Shown piece by piece: positions 33,666-45,647 of a DNA stretch of 64,000 nt (positions are counted from its first letter, which is position 1; every line of letters begins with the position of its first letter). The DNA comes from Nemophila menziesii (Eukaryota; Streptophyta; Magnoliopsida; Boraginales; Hydrophyllaceae), in the NCBI GenBank assembly GCA_029959085.1, contig JARWIR010000179.1:186001-250000 (forward strand). The letters are read 5' to 3'. The notes below the pieces were generated by a model. The model was not told where the DNA came from. It did not search any database and worked only from the letters and a program-made list of their open reading frames with translations. The position numbers and the translations under genes were made by a program.

Positions 33666-35096
33666 GTCTTGAGTCTTTTTCGAGTCGTGGGGACACGACT
33701 CATTTTTGAGTTTGGGGTGGGGTTCGTTGCCTCATCCCAATTTTATGTGTTTTACAGTTTTTTTTAAATTTTAGTTTGAGGAATATTTTGACTGTAGAGA
33801 TGTAGAGTGTTTTAAATGCCCCCATCAAGCATGCTTTTTATAAATTTATGATAGAAAATAGTTAATTTTAGGAGTTAGTATAAAACGCACTTAGATTGCA
33901 TGCAAATATGAGATAATTGATAGGAAGAATTAATGAACAATGCAAAAGAAGTAAACTTGTACTTAAGGATAATGGGTGGTTTGTAGAACGTGAGATCTAA
34001 ATGAGTAGAGAACCCACTTAGGTATGAACTAGAGGCAAGTTGTGTAAATACGAAGATGATAGAGGCAGTTCTTTGTTAGCCCTTTGAATCCTTTTTGGCC
34101 TTCTATCCCTGAATTAATTTGATCCTTCTTAGACAATTTTTTAGCCTTTAAGCCTTTCTTTTGTCGCCACATTATAAGCCAATTTCCCTTTAGATTATTA
34201 GGCATGACCATATGACCCGCACTTGAATCACGATCCTAAGACTTCCTGTCTTGAGCTTGAGTTTGGGGTGGTGGGTCCACTATATGGGAATTTATATTGG
34301 GTTGGGATTTTGGAGCTTATAAATTGTGCTTTGTGCTATACATGATGATGATTCACAGGTTTATTACATTGTAACCCTTTGCCGGGGTAATAGTGAATGG
34401 AAAAGAAGCTTCGAGCTCAAGTTATGAATAGGCATAACTATAAAAAAATAGCATGATATCTCAACATTAAAAGAGAGTCATAGATATAAGAAAAGAAAAG
34501 AAAAAATGAATGATTTGAAATATATTCGGACCGGCAAAGTGGAAATTTTAGGTGAATCATCCTTAGTGCTTATTGGGTTAATTTGGGGACGCTAATTAAG
34601 CGCGTCAATTGGGTTGAGTGAGAACGTAATTCGAGTGTAAACTCAAGCTCTTGGGCAGTTTTGTTGATGGTAAGTGAGGAGAGAGCCAAAAGCTCACTTC
34701 AAATTTACCAAATATACATACCATACCGTCCTTCAGCCTATGCTAAAACCGTAAAGTCCTCGTGATTCCTAGATGCACAGTGAGTTAATAGGGAATATTC
34801 TAAGTGGAGCGTTCAAAGCAAGTAAAGATCGAGGAACACCCTATAGCCACCATCTTGAGATAAGTAATAAGCGTAACCTTCTAACATTGTGAAATTAATT
34901 TTGGATTGATATTGTTTTGTATTTGATTTTGCATGATAAGTGTAGGTGTATATTAATTCCTAGGTTAGACTATATGAGATTTGTTTTAAGTTTTGCTTTG
35001 GGATTATTTTCTAGACTCTACCTTCTGCGTTCACCTAAAAGATCCTTTGTTTTTATTTTACTTTGTCGGGACGACAAAGGTTTGAGTTTGGGGTCT
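33666..35096 (+). mobile_element. Athila-like internal 3' UTR with conserved stem-loop and polypurine tract
   Basis: The uninterrupted counterpart of the split UTR at 11,532-11,930 plus 14,118-14,465. Carries the stem GAGTCGTG/CACGACTC (33,682-33,689 and 33,694-33,701, loop GGGA), then TTTGAGTTTGGGGTGGGG. It ends with GTCGGGACGACAAAGG and TTTGAGTTTGGGG directly before the LTR. No pol or gag is present to the left, so the element is 5'-truncated near 33,660. Confidence 0.8.
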
Positions 35097-36854
35097 TGAT
35101 GTCTCCCTATTTGTTCTAATTATTAGCCCCTTGGAGAGATCCTTTTAGGTGAATAAATGAGTTATTTGATAGACTTTTAGGCTTATTTGATCATATTGCA
35201 CTTTCTCCCCTTGGAAATTAACTATTTGCAGAATCTGAGCTTTTGTGCGTAAATTTTACTATCTTTAATGCAAAGTTAATTGGTTCTTGAATCTCATGAA
35301 AGACCAATCCAAGGAGAAAAAGTGAGAATAAAGTCTTAGTGTATTTTAGAGTGTTAGGAAGTGATTTCTAGTCGAGTTTCTATTTTTAGAGTACACTTTC
35401 CTATTTCGATTTCTTGATTTATTGATTTATTCTTTTTAAGCATATGCGGTTTAATTATTTATTTAATGTGAAGCTTTAAAAGATAAATGGTAATTACTTA
35501 GAGACCAAGTCAAGATAAAGATGAAAGGAAAGAAGATTTACATGGAAATAAGAAGATTTAGGGAAGATTTATTCAAAGGAGGAAAAGATAAAACTGCCTT
35601 TTGAAATCTGAAAATCCAGCCACGTTTTAGAGATAAAATCATAATAAAAGATTGGCTTGGATTCTGGACGAGTGGTCTGCACCAATAGAAAGATCTTTCC
35701 AAGACAAGCAGTTTCATATATTGGAACTTCTCAAACGGATAAGTATTGAAAAAGATATGACCAAATCAAATCAGCAGCAAATCTTACCTTTCCTAGAATT
35801 TAGAGCTACGAATTTAAGAGTCTTTGACTTGTCTTCCACTCCAAGAAATTAGACCTAGGGTCCTCCAACACCTATAAATACACCTCTTACACCTCATAAT
35901 TCAGTACCTCTCATAATTCATTCAATATATACATCCTTAGAGAGAGCGTCAAGAGGCGTAAGCAAGAGCAGAAGCTGGAGACTGTCTATATCTCCAACAA
36001 CAGTTCAAGCCAATTCCTCTATCTAGGTTCTTATTGTATTTCTGTTATTAGGGACATGTATATTATTAATTTCTTTACTGTTTTTACTTTCAATATGAGC
36101 TAAACCTTAATTGCTTGAGAATCGCAATAAAGGGATGAACCCTAATTAATTTAATTTATGTTTTGAATTTGGGATTGTTATGATTTAAATTGAATTAGGT
36201 TTTAGATATTGGATATTTTTTTTTTTTAATCACTATTTCTTTTCCGTACAACTAGAAATAGATTTTAGTATTTGGGCTATTCACTTTAGTGGCGAAGTGA
36301 TCATCCGACAGGGGGGTTTGAATACAGATCTAGGTAATACCCGTGTAATGTCCGTTATTGACCGACAGGCTTAACTAGTTACATAGCCAAAGAGGTAAAA
36401 TCATATCATCCGAAGAGGCATATTCGACCATACAGGTGTTTATGATACTTTAGGATAGCTTCTAGGTCCACCCGACAGGGGGCTAGGAGATATTAGAGTC
36501 CCGACTAATATTATAATTCCAATTCTACCCTTAAACATAGCATAGATTATATTGATTAAGTGGATTCCTTGCGAGACTCAAGTATAGCTCATATATGCAT
36601 CTAGTCCTTTAGTATTTATTTTCATGCATTCTTAGGATTAATATACAAACCAAATAAATATTTCTCATCTTTTATTTTATGTATTTGCAATTACTACTAC
36701 TTATCTGTTGAACACTTGGGTTATACTAGTCCAATCCCTGAGAACGAAACCCGACTTGTCGGAATATTACTTGGACAACCGTACACTTGCGGTCTGTGGA
36801 TCCTTTATTCCTTTGCTTTTATTTCATTATTTTATAACACACAAGGACCCACCA
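35097..36854 (+). mobile_element. Athila-like 3' LTR
   Basis: 1758 bp from TGATGTCTCCC to GACCCACCA, with a polypurine tract immediately upstream. It is somewhat longer than the sister LTRs and diverged in its middle. A promoter-like CTATAAATACACC lies near 35,870. The right flank is CTATG; the left target copy is lost with the 5' truncation. Confidence 0.85.
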
Positions 36855-37235
36855 CTATGCGTTTTTTCCTAGCGCCTTAGTCACCGTGGAAGAGATGCCT
36901 ATGTGCCGATTAATGGAAAAAATGGACGCCTAGGCGTTCTTTTTATTTCTCATATTCTCGAGAATTATTGAATTGATATTATAACTCAAATTTCAGTATT
37001 TTTATATATACTATAATGTTGTTAGATGAATTTTATGTCTTAAATAGTTAAAATTGTTATAATTACTACGTATAATATTACTAAATATACAAAATTACAC
37101 AGCGGGATTCAAGACCGCCTAATTCCGCCTAGGCCACGTATAATCCTGCCTAGGCACTAGGCCACGTATAATCCTGCCTAGACGCTAGGCCTTTGTCGAC
37201 CGCTTAAGCCGCAAAATCGAGATCTACAACATAGC
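36855..37235. repeat. Possible small inverted-repeat element with CCTAGGC motifs
   Basis: The left part has CTAGCGCCTTAGTC and GACGCCTAGGCG. The right part has CCGCCTAGGCCACG and a direct repeat of CTAGGCCACGTATAATCCTG (about 37,130-37,180) ending near CTTAAGCCGC. The centre is AT-rich. This resembles a small hAT-type MITE, but clear ends and a target duplication were not found. Confidence 0.35.
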
Positions 37236-38348
37236 TTTTAGGTGATAAAAGATGACATGTAAAGAGAATTGTAAAAAGAGTAATAAATATAAAAAGATTA
37301 TAATTAGATTTAAAGTGATAAAAGAGAAAATAAAGAAAATTTATAATTAATTAGTTTGTTAAGTTATTGGTGATATATTATTAATTTAAAATAATTATTT
37401 TAATGAATTAATCGATAAATTATACTTTTAGGAAGTCTTGATGTAGTTAAAAGCACATATTGAGGTAGGTTAGACTCTGCTCTTTATGTCGATTTACAAT
37501 ATTGTGTTATTGGCATTCATTTAAATTGTATATATTGAGATCATATGAAATTGATTATGTTTTTTGAAATGCATTTACTTGTGTACGAAACCAATACTTG
37601 TTATGTGATCATTTGGGCTGCGATACCTATAAGTGAAATTGTTGAGGTACTGAGGTAGTACTAAGTATTATGGTAGTACTGATTGTCGTGTGCCGTAGGT
37701 GGAAAGATCCACTAAGGGTGTGTGGGGTGGTCCTATATGTTATCCAAGGGGCCGGAGATGGCAGGAGCAGGTGATGGTACTAAGGTCGTAGTGTGTGTGC
37801 ATGATCATTTATATTCAAGGGCTAGTGATGGCCAATTACTGAGCATATTATGGCATACATCCTGGAAGACGTTCCTTTTTATTTGTTACATAAGAGAGCC
37901 ACTTTGGACTCGGAGTTATTGACTCGGTTCGAACCTGCACCACTAGATTGGATGACCAAGACCCTGGTCATTGAGCTAATCCCAACTGGTTGGAGACGTT
38001 TCGACTTACTGAACTTGTGTAGCTCATTCTTTAATTTATTGTGCCAGGGAATGTGCAGGGGAAAGTGGATTAAGAAATCTCATGAGAGATAGTACATAAA
38101 CTACCATAATAAGTAATAGTTGACGTTTTGAACCAGGTGCATAGGCGAATCGAGATATTATTTCTTAATAGAATTTTCAAGACGATAAAATATAAATATA
38201 TTCGTGTAACTTGATAGATACAACCTTATACTTATTTAGATTTTGATAGATACAGGCTTAGGTGGTTTGATTTAAGTATGTGGTGGTTTGATTTAAGTAT
38301 GTGGCATGTCATGCCCTGAGTTTTGATGATGGAAATTCAGGCATGACA
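37236..38348. mobile_element. Gypsy-type solo LTR shared by both dsRBD units (copy 2)
   Basis: Counterpart of 24,530-25,591 with small indels. It carries an extra tandem GGTTTGATTTAAGTATGTGG (about 38,265-38,305) and ends GAAATTCAGGCATGACA. Its position relative to the dsRBD stop codon matches copy 1, so the insertion is older than the duplication. Confidence 0.55.
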
Positions 38349-38725
38349 TTGGCAACAAAGACCGAGGAGAAAGAAGAAAAGGACAAGAGAGAGAAAGTAG
38401 TCACAAAACCATAACTACCTTAGAAGAGAAAAACTATAGAGATTTTCATCCTATTTTTATACGCAAGTTGAGATCTGAGTGTCTCAAAACTTTCACCGCT
38501 GTGCCGATTCTCATACCTAACAACTTATTTATAGCTTAATACAAATAATTTGATAACTTACATTTAAGATTAAAAAACCTTACACATAATGAATCCAATC
38601 AAGGTAATCAAGAAACATGCATAAGTATTCTAACAAGTTTTTTCAAGTCATGAACATTGTTTAACCTGAACATATAAACTCAACGAGAAAAGCTACGGGG
38701 ATGGTTTTATCTCCACATTAATTTC

Positions 38726-41700
38726 CTACACGTGGGGGTTGCCAGCCATTGCTAGTAACGTTGCAACCAGTTTAGCAGCAGCTGACTCTTTCGCTTCGCA
38801 TGGACCAAGGCACACCACACCCTCACCAAAAGCCTCAAAATCTACCCCTTTTAGAGTCACTTTAGCAAGAAATCCACCTGAAGATATCCAATGATGAGTA
38901 CAATTTGTCAATCTTTAACACAAGATGTGTTGCTGGCACGAAATTAATTTAAATTCTTACCAGGTGCCGCTGACACGACATATCTAGGAAGGGCCCAACC
39001 ATTCTCATAACACATATCATTCAACTCCTTCTGAGAGATATATTAGACAACATTATGTGCATCTTCGTGTTAAACATAGCTCAAATATATACAAGAAAAT
39101 CTCAAAGGAAGTTTTCCTACTCTTGCCTTATGATTGAAAGTTATAAAACACAAGTACTTTGAAATAGCGGTGCAGTACTAAGAGAAACAGATTTTGAGAT
39201 GGAAACAATCGTATTTAGAAGGGTACGTACTACTACGATCATATAAGTTAAGTTTACTAGTTTGATACATGTGTAGTAAAAAAAATGCAAAGGCTAGCTA
39301 ATGCATACCTGGCGTGCAGATTGTTCAATAAGGACAGCTTCAGACAAACTTTCTGGCCTCAGGGACTGAGTAGAGGCACTACCTCCACCTTGCTGCTGAT
39401 TGAACTGCTACAACAAACAAATTATGCAAACTAATATTAGCTGGCATCAATTAACGGAGGAAGCAAGGGCCCAAAACAAATCGTATTACAAGTATTATTG
39501 TCTCGTAATAGGGTAATTTTAAATGTGTTATTGAAGAACTACAACCCCTACCCTCTACAATTCTACTGCAATAATGATAAAGATATATAAAAGAAAGAAT
39601 TTCATTGACAGCTTGTGCTATTTCTGATAAAGAACTTTTAACGCTTCCTCGGTCAAATTAGTTTTCTGACGGAATTAAAGCAAGAAATAATATGAACAAG
39701 CAAAACCAATAAAGGTTCATATAGGCGACAGAAGCTTTAGATAAGAAAGCTACCTCAGTAATTTACTTCTTTTGCTAATACAAGATTTAAAAAACACTTT
39801 ACCTTAGATTGCTCAATAAGGACAAGTTCAGATAATTTCCTTGGCTTCAGAGACTTTCTTTTGCTTTTGTTCCAAACGCTTGTAGGCTTCAGAGACTGAA
39901 TAGAGTCACTACCTCCAGTTTGCTGCTGATCGCACCGCCACAACAAACAAATATTAGCTGGCATCAATTAATATCTCTATAAACGCTTGTAGGCTTCAGA
40001 GACTGAGAACTGTTAACTGTTAAGTAATGTTCTTACTAATAATAGTACTAAAAAAGTCACCAATGTCAATAAAGAGTTATTGAAGATAAAATGTCTCTAT
40101 AAACGAGTGTAGGCTCATGAATTAAATAATATCTTTAAATATATTCTCTAATGCATTTAAATTTAATTAATGAATAAAGGAATATGTTAATCATTTGTAT
40201 CACCCAAAAATATCAATGTAAATCAGATACAAAACAAAGCTATTCTTTTCTTCTTTATATCAGAAACAATAGTATTCAGAAAGGGTACTATTACTTGACA
40301 TCTTACAGCAAGATAACATTTTTTTCTCGTTTGATACTTATGTACTCAGAATAATGTACAAGATGGTGCATACCTGGCATGCAGGTAGTTCAGTAAGTAC
40401 GGCTTCAGACAAACTCTTTGGACGCAGAGACTGATCAGAGCCACTACCTCCACCTTGCTCATGATGACTTTCTCGGACATTTATTGGACTTATAGTGTCT
40501 TTATTACCTAATACAAGTGACCATAAGTAGATATAATTTAGCTTTACTTTCTTACTAATTGTTATAAGATGTATGAAATAAATCATTGTGTGTATAATTC
40601 AAAAGCAATTAAGGAAACGATATCTTAATCAGACCAGAATACTAAAGGAACTTTTAAGGTCATAGAAGAAACCGTACCATCTAAGATTCTCTGGATACCT
40701 TTTTCACAAGATGCATACTGACTTTCGAGCTCTTGTTTCTCATCACACTACCCCAACAATGCAAACTATTATTAGATGACATCAATTAATTTATTTATTT
40801 ATTATATGTCAAAGGCATCAATTAATGGAGGTAACAACTGACAAAAGCAAATCGAAATATTACCAGCTTTTGCCTTTTCTGATAAAGAACTTTTAATGCT
40901 TCCTCAGTCAAATAAGTTTCCTTTACATATGTATGTACGGAATTAGAGCAATAAATAATATGAATAATCAAAGCCAATATAGGTTCATAAAGGAAACAGA
41001 AGCTTTAGAAAAGAAAGCTACCTCATCAGAAGCTTGTGTGACATTGTCATTTAAACTCCTTTTATGGAGATGATAAACTCTCAAAGTATAAGAATCCGTG
41101 GAGATTCTATCCCTATCAACTTCCATACCAGGAACTCTTTCTCTACTCTGTAGGTTCATAAATGCATTAAAAAAATTGTGGAAATATATTTAAAGAATAT
41201 AATGCTTTAGCTAATAATTTTTTTTAAAGAAATGGTTACCTCAACAGTTGCACTTCCAACACAAGCTTGTGTATCTTCGTCCGTTTGGAAAATCATTGGA
41301 CAGTTAACATCTTTCTGCATTGCAAAGTCTATTTTCATGCCACTTGACTCTTCTCTTGTAAGACCTTCGATAGGCCTCTCCTCTGATACTTCCTTGTTTT
41401 CAACCTCTTCAATCCCACGAAGATCTTTCTGCATCGAAGAGTCAGTTTTAACACTGGTAATATCTGCTATCTTAAGCCTCTCATTAGATTCTTCCATGTT
41501 ATCAACCTCTTTAGTCCTGGCCTCATTTCCGCAAGGGTCCTTTGTGCTGTGATTGTATTCATTAGATTCTTCTACTTCTAGATTTTCTGTCTCTACACAA
41601 AAATCTTGCGCGCTTTTACTTTCTGTGACATCCTTTTCACAAGATTTCTCCTTAACATCACAGTTTTTGGTAAACTTTTCCCTTTCTTTCTCTGTCCTCG

Positions 41701-42842
41701 GAGAGCTGTTGACAACAATTTCCCCTTTTCCAATAGAATTCGTGGAGGCCCCATCTCTATTAATTTCATCGAAAAGAGCGGTTTCTGTACTCTGAACATC
41801 CATGAGTACATCAGATTTTTCTCTGTTTTCCACTTGTTTATCACTAGAAATTGCAACTTGACAGCAGATGGGACTCTTTTCGTTAGCTTCTCCCATCTGA
41901 GAGCCACTTCCATTTACATCCTCCTTGAGACCTTGTGAACAAAGGGTTGTTTCACTTATTTGAGAATCACTTTCATAAGCAGATGGTACTTCGATATTAA
42001 CACTCTGTGAATCATGCAACTCATCTTTCTTGCCTTCATAGCTTCTAGACTCTTCACTTGTTCCAACTTCTCTCTTCGTTTTCTTGGTGATTTCCACACC
42101 CAACCCCTCTTCCCCATTAGACGGTACAAAGTTCTGACTTTTATTCTGACAAACTTTTTTTTTTCAGATCAAAAAAAATTACAAATTTGCACTGCACTCG
42201 GACAGAGCTGCATACCACCTCAGCCTGGCCACGATCAGGACCGGCCCGCGGATTTAACTTTTTGAATCGGACCGAACCAGATTCAATTGCAATTGTTCAT
42301 TGGATCAGAAAAATTTAAAAGGCAATACAAACGGTCCGGTAATCCAGAGCCGGCTGGTTATATTTTTACTCTATTTTTCGGATCACGTGTTTTGTGGATA
42401 ACCCCATGGAAATCAGAATACAAACGGAAAGTATTGGTGAACCAGTCCGTGTCCGACCTTACTAGGTTTGGAATGTATCCGGATCAATGACCAGGCTGAA
42501 TTGGACCAACCCCACACTGAATCTATTAAATTTTATAAGAAAAAGGTCCTAATTAAAGGTCAAATGCCAGTCAATCTAGTTCTATAATCTGGAAACAATA
42601 AATCTCAAACACAAGTGGGGTCCACTTAAGATGTTTATCCCAAAAAAAGTAAAAAATTAAAAGTAAATAAAAAGGGAAAAAAATGAATCTGACACCTGTT
42701 TAGCAACTTTGTGATGTTGAGGACGGAGAGGCGGAGGTGCATTGGCGGCAGGAGGCCTCAAAGGCAACATAGGATCAACAAAATACTCCAACAACGCATT
42801 CACAACCTCAGCTATCTTACCAAACTCCGATGTCGTCATCAT
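38726..42842 (-). CDS. dsRNA-binding-domain protein, copy 2 (9 exons, 607 aa)
   Basis: Minus-strand model, all GT-AG: 42,842-42,696; 42,145-41,240; 41,147-41,022; 40,747-40,678; 40,507-40,374; 39,925-39,803; 39,404-39,309; 39,030-38,961; 38,877-38,726 (TAG). Total 1824 nt; every junction keeps phase, including two phase-1 introns (exons 4/5 and 8/9). The N-terminus resembles copy 1 (VVNALLEYFVDPMLPLRPPA). Exon 2 adds 302 very acidic, probably disordered residues. The repeated motif GG-S-S-QSL(R/K)P-S...LSE-VL is carried by exons 5, 6 and 7. The C-terminus is a single dsRBD (ELNDMCYENGWALPRYVV, FLAKVTLKGVDFEAFGEG, ESAAAKLVATLLAM). RNA binding is inferred from the domain; partners and role are unknown. 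Two adjacent ATGs (42,842 and 42,839) could start it. Confidence 0.85.
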
Positions 42843-42939
42843 TGTCAGTTCCGAATTCCGATCACGATCACGATCGCGATCAACTACATGCATGCATAGC
42901 TACAGCCTATACATTCACAAATGTGTACCCTTAACAAAT

Positions 42940-42973
<34 letters not shown>

Positions 42974-43309
42974 TGTGTAGCTGAATTGTTGAAGTGAGGG
43001 AGACTGTAAGAGAAGAGAGAAGCCGAATATGTGTATCCGAAGTGGGATGGGTCTGCGGTTTGGTGTTGTCTTTATCTTTATTTCTTTAGAGAATGACGCA
43101 AGAAGAAAAAACGTTTACGGACAAAGAGGTTTCTTTTTAAACAACTTTTGTAATTTTTATTTTTTTAATCAGAAGTGGATGGATTTTAAATCTAATTTAT
43201 TTATTTTTTTATCAAACCAGTTTTATTAACCGCTCAAATATTTTTAAGAGATTACATACTACTAAACAGAATAAGCAAAAAGTAAAAAAAACAAGCAAAA
43301 TAAACTATA
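42843..43309 (-). promoter_or_regulatory. Upstream region of dsRBD gene copy 2
   Basis: On the minus strand the leader holds a long CT microsatellite (complement of the GA tract at about 42,942-42,971) and a CGATCGTGAT-type repeat immediately before the ATG. Aligned with 29,014-29,560 of copy 1. Promoter elements cannot be placed with confidence. Confidence 0.5.
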
Positions 43310-43781
43310 AAATCTATTACAACTTAAAACCATTTATAAACTCCTAATCTCGAACAATCTTGAGTCTATAAGTTTTGTTTTAAACTATTTACAATCTTTA
43401 AATTTGATGAACATGAACGTCTATAGATATAATATCATATTTGTTATAGCATTTATCTTAGTGGATAGAGACATTTCTAAATCAAATCAATTAAACAAAG
43501 AGAGTAAAGCAATATTAATATAGGAAATATTAACAAAACAATAAATGAATTTATTAATTCAAAATAAATAAAATACAAATTAATGTCTATTCAAAACATA
43601 ATATTTTGGTAGCGAATAAATTATTTACAGAACAAAAAAAGAAATTATAATAAAATTTAGCCTATTTATATATTATTATTAAAAATAGTATGATCAACGA
43701 TTTAAAATGCAAGTTTAATGAAAAATGTTTTCTAAGAGATAACTCTGGATGAAACATAAAACAATATGAAAGGGAGGAGTG
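43310..43781. repeat. Block B, part 1 (upstream flank)
   Basis: Aligned with 3525-3958 of block A. It is cut at 43,781 by the CACTA element; the last three bases, GTG (43,779-43,781), are the left target copy. Confidence 0.8.
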
Positions 43782-43794
43782 CACAACTACAATC

Positions 43795-44120
43795 GGCTTT
43801 TGAGCGACGACCCGCGCTCGTCGCTAAGCATGAGAAGTCGTTGCTAAACTGGATTAGCGACAACAACTCGTCGCTACAAAGTCGTAGGGAGAAGTCAATC
43901 TTTGTGACGAAACGAAGTGGTTTCGCCGCGAATTCGTGGGGCGCCTTTGCGACAACCAATGTCGTCGCTAATTTCTCTTTGTTAGCGATGACAATATTTC
44001 GTCGCTACACCAAAATATAGGGACGAATTAACTCGTCACCATTTAGTCGTCGGTAATTATTCCAAATACTAGCGACGACTTTCATTCATTTCTAGCGACG
44101 ACTAGGTCGTCGCTAATTTG
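43795..44120. repeat. CACTA subterminal motif cluster, left end
   Basis: More than ten copies or near-copies of AGCGACGAC and its complement GTCGTCGCT in both orientations. In En/Spm elements such subterminal repeats are the binding sites of the TNPA protein. Confidence 0.9.
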
Positions 44121-45004
44121 TTTTTTTTCGAATCCTAAATTAAAATGTTCATTTTAATAAATTTCTTTATCATATTTTTAATTTAATTAATTGTTCTTTA
44201 TTTAATTTATATTTTAATTTTTTTTTATAAATTTATATTTTTAATTTTTTTATAATTTTTTTATATTTGCATAATTATACAAATATATCTAATAAATAAT
44301 TAAAAATCTCAAATATTAATCGGAAAGCAAAACTTAATTTAATATAATTCAAAAAACCGTAAATAAAGTCAACCATAGCCGATAAACTCAAACAAAACCG
44401 ATAAAGTCAAACATAAAATAAAAAGTAGTCAAAATACATCAAAATAAAATATAAATAAAACCAAGGAGCATCCAAATCTTCATCATCGCCATCATCATCA
44501 TCATCATCATCTTCATCATCTCCATCTGCTCTCGGTGCTTCGGAGGGGATCGAGGCAAGACCTTGAGTGGCCCTCATCTCATTCAACGCCGCCATAACCG
44601 TGTCAAGTATGCTCATAAAAAAGTGACCGCCAGTCGGGGTAGCTGTGGAGGGAGTCGATGAAGGGGGGCCTCGATAGGGGGAGACCTTGAAGCGCGCGAA
44701 ACTCGTTCATCGCCGCCATCATCACATCTAGCCTCTCCGCATTTCGCCTAACTTCGGGATCCGGCTGGGAGACACGGGCCTTCTTATGGACCTGTCCGAA
44801 TCCGGTTACCCAAGCCGTCTTAGGAGGGCCCATGACTTGTTAAACGACCTCTTTCATGGCGTCGATCTGGTCTTTCAGCGGCACTTCAGGTGCGGTCCCA
44901 CTAGATGACGCTGCCCCTTTTTCGCAAACTATTTCCTTAAGCTTCTCCCGATACATATCCTGTTACAAGTCATGAAAAGTTAATTAATAAGTATTTAAAA
45001 AGAC

Positions 45005-45145
45005 AATTAAAAAAGCTAAAAAAGGAAATGTTCTATTTCGGGAAACTTTCCAAATAAGGAAACTTTCTATTTTAGGAAACTTTCCTAAAATGGAAAGTTT
45101 CCCGAAATAGGAGCTTTCCTGAAATGGAAACTTTCCTAAAATAGA
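45005..45145. repeat. GGAAASTTTCC palindrome array in TNPA intron
   Basis: At least seven copies of GGAAACTTTCC / GGAAAGTTTCC-like 11-mers spaced 10-16 bp apart, with AAATA/TAAAA linkers, in the intron between two TNPA exons. Related arrays lie at 46,630-46,785 and 48,935-49,150. Confidence 0.85.
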
Positions 45146-45390
45146 TAAGGTAAGTAATATTTTGATCAATTTAATAACAAGGGGAAAAGAAACAAACACT
45201 CACGTTACACTCTTTGTACGCCGGGTTCCTCCACTCGTCTTCGTCGGAGTCATGATTCATGTACTCGAAAAAACCCCAAGATTTGAAAGCTCTCTCTCTT
45301 GTTGGGTAGACTCGTCAAAACAACTTAACAGCTCCTTAGTCTTCTTCTTCAACTTCCCCTGTGCAATAACAATTCTAACAATATATATTA

Positions 45391-45647
45391 CTTCCTCCGT
45401 TCCACTAGATTTGTCCACTTAGCTTTTCATATATATTAAGAAACATAATAAATGCATTCATTATTACAAAAATACCCCTAATAAAGTATCTTGATATCTT
45501 AAATATATATTGGAAATATAAATTTCAATTTTTCAATAAGGGTAATAGTGGAGAAAGTAGGAAAATATGTGTCTTGAACTCATAAGTAGACAATATATTT
45601 GGAACATTATTTTTAGTAAATGGACATTTTCAATGGAACAGAGGGAG
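45391..45647. mobile_element. Stowaway MITE in TNPA intron
   Basis: 257 bp beginning CTTCCTCCGTTCCAC and ending GGAACAGAGGGAG, the typical Stowaway (Tc1/mariner) terminal repeat. Flanked by TA on both sides (45,389-45,390 and 45,648-45,649). It is nested in the CACTA element. Confidence 0.9.

Noticed and set aside
41232..41938. Plus-strand ORFs of 80-110 codons
   Set aside because: Antisense shadows of the long acidic exon of dsRBD gene copy 2.
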